Assembly (NCBI GenBank): GCA_020152595.1
Contig: JAIGNY010002754.1
Location: 351,001-415,000, forward strand
DNA from: Chiridota heheva
Lineage: Eukaryota; Echinodermata; Holothuroidea; Apodida; Chiridotidae
DNA: 64,000 bases
Direction: 5' to 3'
The notes beneath the pieces were generated by a model, which had not been told where the DNA came from, did no database searches, and saw nothing but the letters and a program-made list of their open reading frames with translations. Shown here piece by piece: positions 47,649 to 58,435 of this stretch. Every line of letters starts with the position of its first letter. Positions within the stretch are counted from its first letter, which is position 1. The translations under genes and the position numbers were made by a program.

Positions 47649-48965
47649 ATGATCACTACCCTGTGACAGCTGGAGGGTCCTTAGGTTTTCAGATGCTCAC
47701 TACCCTGTGGCTGCTAGTGGGTCCTTTGGTTTTCAGATGCTCACTACCCTGTGGCCGCTGGCGGGTTCATTGGTTTTCAGATGCTCACTACCCTGTGGCT
47801 GCTGGGGAGTACTTTGGTTTGCAGATGCTCACTACCCTGTGGCCACTGGCGGATCCATTGGTATTCAGATGCTCACTAACCTGTGGCCACTGGCGGGTCC
47901 ATTGGTATTCAGATGCTCACTACCCTGTGGCCACTGGCGGGTCCATTGGTTTTCAGATGCTCACTACCCTGTGGCCGCTGGGGAGTACTTTGGTATTCAG
48001 ATGCTCACTACCCTGTGGCTGCTGGGGAGTATTTTGGTTTGCAGATGCTCACTACCCTGTGGCCACTGGCGGGTCCATTGGTATTCAGATGCTCACTACC
48101 CTGTGGCCACTAGTGGGTCCTTTGGTTTTCAGATGCTCACTACCCTGTGGCTACTGGCGGGTCCATTGGTATTCAGATGCTCACTACCCTGTGGCCACTG
48201 GCGGGTCCATTGGTTTGCAGATTCTCACTACCCTGTGGCCGCTGGGGAGTACTTTGGTATTCAGATGCTCATTACCCTGTGGCCGCTGGGGAGTACTTTG
48301 GTTTGCAGATGCTCACTACCCTGTGGCCGCTGGAGGGTCCTGTTGTTTTCAGATGCTCACTACCCTGTGGCCTCTGGCGGGTCCTTTGGTTTTCAGATGC
48401 TCACTACCCTGTGGCCGCTGGTGGGTCCCTTGGTTTTCAGATGCTCACTACCCTGTGGCCGCTGGTGGGTCCCTTGGTTTTCAGATGCTCACTACCCTGT
48501 GGCCGCTGGTGGGTCCCTTGGTTTTCAGATGCTCACTACCCTGTGGCCGCTGGTGGGTCCCTTGGTTTTCAGATGCTCACTTTCCTGTTGCCGCTGGGGA
48601 GTACTTTGGTATTCAGATGCTCACTACCCTGTGGCCGCTGGTGGGTCCTTTGGTATTCAGATGCTCACTACCCTGTGGCCGCTGGTGGGTCCTCTTGTTT
48701 TCAGATGCTCACTACCCCGTGGCCGCTGGCGGGTCCTTTGGTTTTCAGATGCTCACTACTCTGTGGCTGCTGGTGGGTCCTGTTGTTTTCAGATGCTCAC
48801 TACCCTGTGGCCTCTGGCGGGTCCTTTGGTTTTCAGATGCTCACTACCCTGTGGCCGCTGGTGGGTCCCTTGGTTTTCAGATGCTCACTACCCTGTGGCC
48901 GCTGGTGGGTCCCTTGGTTTTCAGATGCTCACTTTCCTGTTGCCGCTGGTGGGTTCTTTTGTTTC
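47646..48965 (+). repeat. 44-bp minisatellite of acceptor-like units between RNase H and recombinase
   Basis: About 30 units of 44 bp: CAGATGCTCACTACCCTGTG, then GCCGCTGG(T/C)GGGTCC, then an (C/A/T)TTGGTTTT run leading into the next CAG. Each junction TTTGGTTTTCAG/ATG resembles a 3' splice site followed by ATG. Units vary at GGCCGC/GGCCAC/GGCTGC and GGGTCC/GGAGTA. With period 44 all three plus frames are open, one for 549 codons (47339-48988); another runs into the recombinase start. The protein reading is therefore not evidence of a gene. Confidence 0.96.
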
Positions 48966-49805
48966 CTATTGCCCATCCTCATAAATGAGGTGGACAGGTT
49001 GTTGGGTTTGTCAGTGGCTAAAGGTACCATGGCCACTTATGCTCAGGCATTACGTGCCTTACAATTTTAGGGTTAGCACTGGTTCTAGGGGCTCTGGTCC
49101 CCTCCCCCCCACTTCCTCATCCGGGGAGGTTAAAAACTTTCTTGCTTACGTATCCTTGAGGCGCCTTTCCCTTTCTTTGGTTACTACTTACCAGTCAGCT
49201 AGGCCTGGCATTTTACCTTAAGGTGGGTAGTAAGCCTAAGTTTACTGAGAAATTTGTTGTTCGCAAGCTGGTGGAGGGGATGAGGAGACAGAGACCCCAG
49301 TGTGATTCCCGGCAGCCCATCACTTTACCACTGTTAGCAGGGATTGTGGGTGTGTTGCCTGTGGTTTGTAAGTCCAATTTTGAATGCCAATTATTTTGGG
49401 CGGCTTTTTTTCTTGTCTTTTTTGAGAGTGGGTAAGGTTGTTTCTGTGTCTGGTTCAGGGAGCCATGTTATTCAGTTATGTGGTGGTTACTTTACAGGGT
49501 TTATGAATTCATGATGATGTTACCTTATTTTTGCATAGTTCCAAGACCAATCAGCTTCGTCTGGGGTCATGCATTATTTTGAAACCTGCTGCAGGCTGCA
49601 GTATTTGCCTTGCGTAGTTCCAAGACCGATCAGTTTCGTCTGGGGTCATGCATTATTTTGACACCTACTGCAGGCTGCAGTATTTGCCCAGTTCAGCTCC
49701 TGTGGGATTTGGCCAGCCAGCCTGGGTCAGTTTTTTGGCCCAGTCAGGTTTAGCGGCTCATACAGAGCATGGATCTGTTCAATTGCGAACAGTTAAGTTT
49801 TACTT
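48966..49805 (+). pseudogene. Tyrosine recombinase remnant of the DIRS/Ngaro-type element
   Basis: The N-terminal part reads INEVDRLLGLSVAKGTMATY AQALRALQF; then VKNFLAYVSLRRLSLSLVTT, LVEGMRRQRPQ and PITLPLLAGI, as in the SAM-like core-binding domain of such recombinases. The catalytic domain begins (SKTDQFRLGSCIILTPTAG), but a 77-bp tandem duplication (49541-49690) interrupts it and the H-x-x-R...Y end is not found. The enzyme would have integrated circular element DNA. It is inactive here: multiple frame changes and stops. Confidence 0.82.
49541..49690. repeat. 77-bp tandem duplication in the recombinase
   Basis: GTTCCAAGACCAATCAGCTT through CTGCAGGCTGCAGTATTTGCC occurs twice with a few mismatches. 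Confidence 0.92.
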
Positions 49806-49811
49806 ACGATG

Positions 49812-49860
49812 AGTATGACATTTGATTTTAACTGTTTTCTTAGTTTTTCTCTCCCATGCA
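49812..49860 (+). promoter_or_regulatory. Intron-like segment before the SGNH hydrolase part
   Basis: GTATGACATTTG ... TTTTTCTCTCCCATGCAG has a donor-like start and a strong acceptor; the hydrolase frame is open after it. Inference only. Confidence 0.35.
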
Positions 49861-50412
49861 GACATTGTTTGGATATAGTGGATTGTAGCCTGATAGTATT
49901 GTCCGGGAGCAGCCATCTATTCAGTGAGCCATGGCGCAGACCTAAATCTAAAGATGTCCCAAACCACTGTTGTATGGCGAGAATTTTCAGGGATAAAGCT
50001 CAGCGGGTTTTCAGCTCAGTTTAGGGATTTTGTTGGCTGAAATGAGAGGAGCTGGTTGCCTAATTGGGTGGTAATCTACTTGGGCACCAATGATTTTGTG
50101 TCCTGCCAAGCCCACCTGGTACAAACTAACATTCTTGCAGCCATTGGCATAATAAAGGAGCTGGTGCCTGGAGCACACCTGGTTTGGTCCGAGATTTTGC
50201 TGGGGAGTTTCTTACAGGGGGGCGCGGGACTAGGGTATGGTGGAAATGGTATATGTCGATTTTGGCACTGTTTCCTAAATTTGTGGCCTATTTTACCTAT
50301 TATTCATGGTATGTATAATATATTATGTTTGCCTCGATTTAGCTCATGGAGCAAATGTTTTTTATATTTATATCTCATGAGCCCAGCCAGGGGTTTTAGT
50401 TTAGCTTGGTGA
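49861..50412 (+). pseudogene. SGNH hydrolase domain remnant of the Ngaro-type element
   Basis: Block I resembles the nucleophile motif (LIVLSGSSHLF) and block III is intact (WVVIYLGTNDF, about 50065-50100), followed by GIIKELVPGAHLVWSEIL. This matches the SGNH-hydrolase ORF carried by many Ngaro-type elements downstream of the recombinase. Stops lie between the blocks (about 50022 and 50042), so the frame is broken. The role of the hydrolase in these elements is not established. Confidence 0.78.
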
Positions 50413-50555
50413 ATATTTTCACCATTATTTTGGCATGTATTAGGCCATCATTTTGGCTGGTTTCACCATCATTTTGGTACGTATTTGGCCATCAATTTGG
50501 CCGCTTTTGCCATCATTTTGGCACGTAATATGGGCCATCATTTTGGCTGGTAAGT
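50413..50555. repeat. Short direct repeats at the 3' end of the Ngaro-type element
   Basis: Five imperfect copies of a GGCCATCATTTTGGC/ACCATCATTTTGG word. Ngaro elements end in split direct repeats, so this could be their remnant; a simple local repeat is the alternative. Confidence 0.6.
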
Positions 50556-52485
50556 TTCAATTTTGTAACAGATTCTGCCTAAGTGGTATTTTATTTTGTG
50601 GCAGATGTTGCCAATTTTAATGATAAAGGAATTTTCTGCAAATGAACTTAACTTGAATTCCGTTGCTTTGTTTTTGGGTCATTTCTGCCAAGTCTCTGAA
50701 TAAACTGCTTTGAAATCTATTGAAAACAATCTGAGCCAGTGTTCACATTAAGAGTTTTTTTTTTTTTTTTTTTGTAATGGCACAGGGGAGGGATTTGGGG
50801 GGAGATTTCTTTTAAAAGGGCAAATTTGTTTTTGGAAAAATAACAAAAAGTTTGAAAACAACAACAACAAAAAGGACAAAAATGCAAAAATATGGCTGAA
50901 AAAATGTCAATTTTGACATTTCAATTATTTTTGAGCAGGAATTTGATAATATGTGCAGGAATCCGATAATATGTGCAGGAATCCTGCACCTTGATGCAAT
51001 CACTGGTCTGAGCACAGAGCTATTACCACATATGCCCAGAACTATTCTGAGTATGAAAGAAAACTCCCCAAACTATTGAATTATCCAATAGTATATAAAA
51101 AGAAAAGCCATTGAGATTTGTCAAATATATGTTCCACACAATAGGAAGATTATTGGGTCATCCACTTTTGATGAATCAAATATACATAGATTTAGGAAAG
51201 AAAAAAAATCTGCTTATAAACTTATTAACCCCATACAATTCTTGTTGAGGTTTGCTAGGTAGAAAAACTACCTTTTCAGGGCAATTAATGCACTCAAGAT
51301 AATTGTGTAAGCCTGTTGACCTTTTAAACTCTGGCTTTTACTCTAGCAAGGTGATAACTACGTGAAGAGCAATGATGATTGCGTAAATAAAACCAATAAT
51401 GCACCAAGTGTTGATCTTGTAAAATCAAGTTTTCTTTACCCCAATATTGTGGTGACTACATGATGCTGATTGGGTGTATTGAAAGCAGTAATGACTGTTT
51501 ATGAAATGGCTTTCCCCCAACTTAGTGATGACTACATAGATATTGACAAAGAAATATGGCTATCATTTAGAATCAAGTGGCTTTTACTGCAACATTATGA
51601 TGACTATACATGACTACATGATGCATAATTGCATAGGCAGGATTTGCCTTCTAAATATGTGGGGGGGGGGGGGCAAAGTCAAAAGTGGGGGGAGGAATCA
51701 CAAAAAAATACACAAAATCACCATGTTAAAGATACAAAATTCCCTTGTTCCCCCAAAAAACGCACCTATGGATAATTGGGTAGACTTTTTAGAATCTAAG
51801 TGGCTTTTACCACAACAATGGAATAACTATACACATACATATAGAGAAAATGAGTAATATGTTTGTTTGTTTGATGAGGGCTTAACGGCACCACGACAGC
51901 AAGGGTCAAATTGTACCTGAGAGCTTAGATCATTCCAGAGGTAGGAAGTAATATGAATCAATGATGTACAGTGAAGAACATGGTGCCCTTTTTGAAAATC
52001 AAATGAGTTTTAATCTAACAATTAATAGAATGACTAATTTATGAATGTCCATGATGATATTGTAGATCAATGAAATATGCACAAGTGCTAAACTTTAAAA
52101 TAATTTGAATGTTATGGTATGTGATGATTATGATGGTGATTGTATATAAACCAACAATGTACTATCAGTCCAGAAGCAGGCCTATTAAGGGGAACCAAAA
52201 TAATCCGAAAAATATAGGAACACAATGGAAGCAGCCATTTTGTGATATTTCCCATGATAATCCTAACATTAAAGCCTTATACAAATATCGTTACACATTT
52301 CTAATTTGAAAAAGCGTATGGGGAAAATATCTTTGCTAGGGGTAATTTAAAATTCATAAAAATACCTTCATTAGTGTCATGGCTAAATATTTTTCACTCC
52401 CATTTTATATGTTTAAATATTTTAAGAATTAATGTTTTTGCATTTTACATTGAATGTTTCAAGCAAATAAATTAGAAACTATGAC
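50556..52485. other. Gene-free spacer
   Basis: No supported gene. It holds a T run (about 50756), a G run (51661-51674) and a GC-richer stretch (51640-51800) whose wording (CATGTTAAAGATACAAAATT) recurs at 54090-54120. Confidence 0.5.
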
Positions 52486-52488
52486 ATT

Positions 52489-53273
52489 TTATTGTAACAT
52501 CTTAACGATCTCACGCACACATGTTCCTATTAATAGACACGCTCCCAGACCGACTAGACATGTGGTGACAGTGGCATATTCACTGTAGCTTGAACAGCCA
52601 CATGGGACACACTTTAATGAGGTCTGGTGCTCATGCAGAATAGTGGTTTTAGTCCATAAATGGACACAGGCAATAATAGGCAATGCAGGATATGGAATCC
52701 CACAAATACTTCCCATTAATTTAGTCCCAGCTGCTGAAAAGTTGGTCCGGATCAGGGTAATAGAGTTTTCAGTTATAAATTAGTCCAAAATCTGCTGTAA
52801 AATTGAAGATTGAGCCTAAAATTGAAAATAATTAATCTTAAATAAAAAACCTTTGATCCAAACTGGAAGATTTTGTTTTTGTCACAAACTCAATGCTTCC
52901 GGTCCAAACAAAAAAATTCTGGTGTAAAATTGACAATAACATTTTATTTTGAAAGTTCACAACGGAAAAAAAAAAAAAAAAATACAATGACATATGACCT
53001 ATTGATTCAAGTGACTAATTTGTCCGGAACCATAGGATGACTACAATGCAACTGTTATCAAGTATTTACTAAAAGAAGCATGTGACAATACACAGGCTAA
53101 GAATAGACTCAAGTTTTACAAGAATGAATATCCCAAGGACTGGCAAGGATAAGTTCAATTCAAATTAATACGGTTATTAGAAAAACTATAGCTATATTCT
53201 CATCCAAAGGATACATTTATCTTATAAAGCCATTGAAATGTAACTTACCTGTGAGAAAAGCTACAAATTCCAT
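52489..53273 (-). CDS. Candidate two-exon gene for an 89-residue membrane microprotein
   Basis: Exon 1 coding part is 53249-53273 (MEFVAFLT plus one base), closed by a consensus donor CACAG/GTAAGTT. Exon 2 is 52489-52733, preceded by the acceptor CCAACTTTTCAG; phases agree (1/1). The acceptor is a tandem CAGCAG, so two products differing by one Ala are possible. The predicted protein has two hydrophobic segments (about residues 15-34, GIPYPALPIIACVHL; and 62-81, TTCLVGLGACLLIG) around a short loop with KCVPCGC, eight Cys in total, and a basic C-terminus. AATAAA overlaps the stop codon (52488-52493). Two CCAAT boxes lie upstream. No family is recognised. Codon usage and non-repetitive composition make it the most gene-like stretch outside transposons, but there is no transcript or homology support. 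Confidence 0.48.
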
Positions 53274-53317
53274 CAGTCAGCAAAAAAGTGGCAAAAATCC
53301 TCAATATTCCAAGACCG

Positions 53318-53383
53318 TTAAACTAGCTCTGAATTCTCATCCACATAACCATGCAATATCCCACACATCAACACTGGCGACAT
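53318..53383 (-). other. Upstream ORF in the 5' leader of the microprotein gene
   Basis: A 21-codon frame (MSPVLMCGIL...) ends 45 nt before the proposed main ATG. Other short upstream ATG frames are also present. If transcription starts above them they would lower translation of the main frame. Depends on an unknown start site. Confidence 0.3.
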
Positions 53384-53434
53384 ATTCCAATTAAAAGCCT
53401 GCTTCAGCTTGTATGAGCTTTCTTGCCTTGTGGA

Positions 53435-53472
53435 CCAATCAGAATGGATAATTAAGTTCCAACTCATCCAAT
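53435..53472 (-). promoter_or_regulatory. Two CCAAT boxes upstream of the microprotein gene
   Basis: CCAAT at 53435-53439 (GGACCAATCAG) and 53468-53472 (CATCCAATCAT), about 160-200 bp before the proposed start codon. CCAAT boxes act in either orientation. No TATA box is obvious. Confidence 0.4.
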
Positions 53473-53474
53473 CA

Positions 53475-56031
53475 TAAGTTGTTCAAGGATTGACTCATAG
53501 ATCTGTGGAAAATTGAATATTCATTATGTTAATATATCATGAATACGTATGTACGTTGAGAAAAAAATTGTAGCGTGCATTTATTTGTTTTGTGTGCTCT
53601 ATTAACATTTAATTTTAGTTGGAAGACGTGTGATATCACACAAATGAACAAATCCCAGCAGTAGAGGTGAAATTTCAGACCAACAATTCTGATTTACATT
53701 GTCGGTTATTGACCTAATATCAAGCCTAATGTCACTCTAATTCAATGGCTGAATGAGTTTTACATTCTTTTTTTGCTGTATTCTCTCATCTTTCAGTGTA
53801 ACATGCCCACGAGGCAGGATTCATGAAATTCAAGAAACCCGCATTCCAAAAATGCTTTCCAAAATGAAATGAACGTTTTTTGGAGAGATTGGTTTATTCA
53901 AAACAAAAGTGACTGACACTTAAGGAGAAAAAAACAAACAAAACACATGTTTTTAGACTTTTTAAAGTATGCCACATCATTTTTATTTTTTAATTTATGT
54001 CTGGGTGGCATGGTCGGGATTTGCCTATCAAGAGAGAAAGAGGAGTCAAAAGTGTGTGTGTGTGGGGATGGGGAGTTGCCAAACTGCAAAATCATGTTAA
54101 GATACAAAAAATTACCATACAAAAGATACAAATTATGAAAAAAAGTAGGTACAAGTGCCCCTTTATATCCCACTTATGCTGGGTGGTATTTGTTCACAGT
54201 AAAGATATCCATGGGAAACAGTCACATTGGAAGCGTGTTCAGAAGTCGAGCCAAAATGGTGGCAAAAATTAAAAAGATATGTGCTGGAAGTGAGGGCATC
54301 ATGCAAAAATTGAATTATCCTGGCCACGCCCTTGAGTATATTCAAATTTCTTTTCATTACTATATTTTTCTAAAGTCTACTTTCTATTCTGCAAATTCAT
54401 TATAATGAATTTAAAAGAATTTGTCACTCCACATCTATTTTCATGAAATTAATTGAAATAAAAGTTTCACTTGGTGAAGCGACAACTCTTCAGTTCTTTT
54501 ACCCCAAATATCCTTTAAAAACATGCATGTTGATGCTATACATCACTAATCACAGTCATTACTTTTCCAATAAATCATTAAGGTTTCCATCCAGAGCAAA
54601 CAATCAATGTAAAAAATAAAATAAATGTGGAAAGAAAGCTACACTACACCAAATGAAATTAATTTTAAGTGCATAATGATTGGCATGTCTTAAAATAATT
54701 CTACTATTTTTCTTCAATACTCTTTAAGGTTACATCAAAGTGAGGAATTTGTAATAGGAAATCAGAAATGGTTTTTATTAATTTTTCATACACTGACTTA
54801 ATCCTCAGAAAAATAATGAGCCCAGGGTAATTCTGCACTGAATAGTTTTAATGAGCCAGGAAAGACTTCAATTTATTTCACAAGTGGAGATTTTGAACTG
54901 TAAAACGAATGAGATCTCCCCGTTACACATGCAAAGTGCTCTTAATCTTCTTTTGTTTTAAAAATAATCACTTGCCACTCCTTGGTTTTGACTAACTGTA
55001 CTTTGATTTATTAAAATCTTGCCCCTTCATAAGATATGCTAAGATAGGGGCTTTTTTCAGCCAAAGACAAAGTGTACTAGAAATTCCCTAAACTCCCTTC
55101 CAAATTCTATGTGACATCAGAATGTGACAGAGTCAGCTGACAACTACTTGCTTACTAAACTCAAGATGTACAGTATTAACTATTAGGAACATTATTATTA
55201 ATCATGAGGGGTTATACCTTGAATTATAGTTTCAATTTTGAGTATTTGCATTGTCATGAGCTGTGCATTAAATAAAGATTAATGTTAGGCAGAGCGTTCA
55301 ATGCACGGGCAAAGGATTTTGGCCCAAGTAGAATGGCCCGACTTTAGAAGGGTCATTCGAGGGTGCAAAGTCCTTTAAACCATGCATCAAATACGCATAT
55401 AAACATCATGCCAAAACATTTTTCTTTTTATAACACATAGGCATCACCAAGAAGGGGAGGGGGTCGGGGGGTGCGAACGACCCCCTTTTTGCGTTCAACA
55501 AAATTTCAAATGTGTTCTAATAAATTACATGCGCCATCAAAGAGGGTGGGGTGCCTATCAGAAAATATTCCTTCAAGAAGTTATGAAATAGGCCTATCCC
55601 AAAAATTAAAAATATTCCTACATGAATTATTACATCGACAAATTACGTAGATGCAATGATGGTATGCTGTACTGTACACAGCTCTAGCTCTACTGCTCTC
55701 TAGAGGCAAGTGAATCTGCTCGTCACTATTCCTGCGGGCACGTATCTTCAGAGTTCTACCGTCTTAATAAATGTATGTATGCACAACGCATACATGCATG
55801 TCATTTTCATATATCAATGTATACGTGTACGTAAAATGCTGCACGCATCAATTTTGACAACATAAGCGTCAACAAAGTCAAGACTGGGTTATCAGGTCAT
55901 TTTTCTGTATGAAGAAATCGAATAGAAGATAATCTTATCACATTATTCCTAATCTAGTATTCTAGTATAAGCCCTTAAATTTACATTTATGTGACACACT
56001 ATCATGAATATACTTAAGTTGCTAGACCTAC
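53475..56031. other. Gene-free spacer with a palindromic repeat
   Basis: No supported protein gene. At about 55299-55435 ATGCACGGGCAAAGGATTTT is followed by the roughly inverted GGGTGCAAAGTCCTTTAAACC and then CGCATATAAACAT; the right half recurs at 58920-58965 (AGTCCTTTGCCCAGTGCATT, CGCATATAAACAT). This looks like a dispersed foldback repeat. Confidence 0.5.
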
Positions 56032-56214
56032 ATGACCTATAGCATATGCACTCTTGGTGTCACATCTTGTGAGCGATCATTTTCAACCCTTTGTAACTAC
56101 CTGCGATCATCTATGAAGGGCGAACGATTATCAGCCCTTGCACTTATGAACATTCATTATGGTTTTCCCATCGATCACAAAGAGGCAGTTGGAATCTTCC
56201 TCAGACTACCCTAG
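56032..56214 (+). pseudogene. hAT transposase C-terminal dimerisation fragment
   Basis: The frame reads SCERSFSTLCNYLRSSMKGE then RLSALALMNIHYGFPID, which is the conserved C-terminal hAT dimerisation signature (S-x-ERxFSxL...LRSxMxxxRLxxLxLMxIH). About 60 codons, open to TAG at 56212. No upstream catalytic part is found, so it is a fragment or the last exon of a hAT-derived gene. Confidence 0.85.
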
Positions 56215-57185
56215 ATGCAATGTGGATGCCAATCTCATCTTTAGCTAATCAGGTACGAAATTCCTGTTTAGAATTTCATGTTTTATCTTCCTCATGAATG
56301 ACATAAATTGACAGAGAAGTCACAGATTTTGGCTTATTCCAATCCTTCATGTCCTAGAACAGGTAATCACTTTTTTTTTAAATGAGATTTTCCAGCCTCC
56401 ACTAAAGTGTTAAGCAATGTTAAGTGTTGCTTCGTCAATCTATTTCTTTAAATGTTCTTTATATTGGAAAATATAATTTTATAGGAATATTACTTCACTG
56501 AAATCCAGATGCTTTATATTATGTCTACATGATATGTAAATCTGTCTAAGGTTATGTCTGTTGCCATGACGGATCAAATTTCTAGAATACAGTTTGTTAA
56601 ATATGCCTTTCGTACAAATCACAGAAGAGGGAGGGGGGGGGCTTGTTGGTCTATATCCCTAATTTTTAGAAAGAGGATGGTCTACACAATTACACCCCAC
56701 CTTTTTTACTACTAAAATACCCATTTTTCTTGTAAACTTAAAGTTGTTTGAGTAAAATTGATAACCTTTTAGAACATAAAATGCAAATAAATCTTCATCC
56801 ATGGGCCTCAGTGTACACTGAATGAGAGTTAATAAATTACCTCTCAAATTATGATAACCAAAACTATGGAAGTTATGATAACCAACACTATAGCACAGGC
56901 CTGTTATAATTTTAGCCTACATCCGGCTACAATATATTATATTTAGATATATAAGAGTTAATTTACAGCACTAAAACATTATTTCTTTCTTTAAATGGTA
57001 CAATCTGTAGAATGCCAGTATTGGACCATTCCCAGGAACGTTTAGTTACTTTAGATGTAAAGATAACTTCACAAATGCATGCACGGATACCTCAAAAATA
57101 TGTAAACCTTGATTACGCTCAAAATCATCAACACTTTTTGATATGCTTCTTTTCCAAACTGACTATATTCTTCCCTTACAAAACA
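56215..57185. other. Gene-free AT-rich spacer
   Basis: Nothing recognisable apart from a G run near 56629-56641. Confidence 0.55.
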
Positions 57186-57189
57186 AAAA

Positions 57190-57900
57190 AAACAAAAAAA
57201 CGACCAGGAAAATGGTGGTCCTCTACTTTACCTGGTTGTTTTTTATCAATAAAATACAAAGATTTTCCACCTTTCCCATGGTTGTCTGACAAGAGCACAT
57301 TTGGAACTATTTCTCTTTTCCCCATTTTTGACAACCATTGGTTGGTTGGGCTTCAATGACCACCTTTTTCAACATTGTATTTGACACTCATTCCCCCATC
57401 ATACCTTTTCAACCAAAAACCACCATTTACACGACAAAACTGACCATTGGTTGGCAGTGGTGGTCAATGCTGGATCAATGGCCATGACATCATGTTTTTA
57501 AGTGTACATGCATTGTATTAAACAAATTATACGCTTATAGACAATACGGTCAATGCAGGTTTAGTCAAACCAACCAATTCCACCATTTACATCCAAGTTT
57601 ATGCTAATATAAAAACCAACATGTTGACGACGATGATGTGGGAAAAGGTAGTTTTCTCAGGGAAATCTGGAAAAGGAGGTAAAACCATGGTCTACACACC
57701 ACATAATATATTAGATATGGTTGTCAAAAATGAAAGTGTTGTTAATGTATGCTAATGGTTGTCATATAATGGTTAGTAAAATATGGGTAAAGGGTAGTAA
57801 AGCAAGGGTGATTTTCATTGTTATATAAAGGTTTTGGTGGAGGAAAGTGGAAATTGGAACAAATCTGTGGTCGTTCTTTAATGTGTAAGGGTTGTACCCA
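57190..57900. mobile_element. Large foldback of GGTGGTC/GACCACC and TTGGTT words
   Basis: The left half (57200-57480) is rich in GACCA/CCACC/TGGTTG words, for example CGACCAGGAAAATGGTGGTC and CCATTGGTTGGTTGGGC; the right half (57620-57900) carries the opposite-sense counterparts (GGAAAAGGTAGTTTTCTCAG, GGTAAAACCATGGTCTAC, GGTTGTCA). Pairing is imperfect. It shares the architecture of 1256-1598 and 37136-37432. The 115-codon frame at 57012-57359 has no domain. Confidence 0.4.
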
Positions 57901-57924
57901 GGCTCATACGCATGCACAGGTACT

Positions 57925-58435
57925 GTACCTTAAAAATATGTCAAATTTCATCCACATTTAGGCCCTCAAATTGACTAACTGCAGCTTCTGGTGGCTTTTT
58001 CCCTGGTCCTCCACCAAGACTTTGCCCAGGGCCTCCCAAAGCAGGTCCCTGGACCCTCTCCTTGACTCACAAAGCGAGTCCCTGGATACCTGCCCCTGAA
58101 CCCCGTGATTATACCTATATGTTAGTAACCAAGGCTGTAAAATACATGCCCTGGTATATAGGTCTAGTTCCTAGCAGCAATTATACTACATTCACAGAAA
58201 GCATAGAAATAAGATGTGTGGCACGAAACACTTCCTGAAATGATGCAATCCTCTGAATGCTGTGGCACCACTCCCACAGACTTTCAGTTACACATACGCC
58301 AGGTGTGCAGAAAAAAGCATGTAAGGATACATTAAAACATGTCAAATTCCATCCACTTTTAGGCCCTCATAATGACTAAAATCGCATCCCACTGGGGCTT
58401 TGCCCTTGGACCCCACCAGGGAGCCCAATTATCTC
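57925..58435. repeat. Two copies of a dispersed repeat ending in a CTTTGCCC...GGACCC motif
   Basis: AAATTTCATCCACATTTAGG CCCTCA (about 57950) and AAATTCCATCCACTTTTAGG CCCTCA (about 58349) are both followed by GACTAA and a GC-rich CTTTGCCC...GGACCC(T/C) stretch. This is a fragmentary interspersed repeat. Confidence 0.65.

Noticed and set aside
47339..49070. Open frames of 549, 425 and 307 codons read as Trp/Leu-rich membrane-like proteins
   Set aside because: They are readings of the 44-bp array in each frame; the apparent membrane segments are repeated artefacts.
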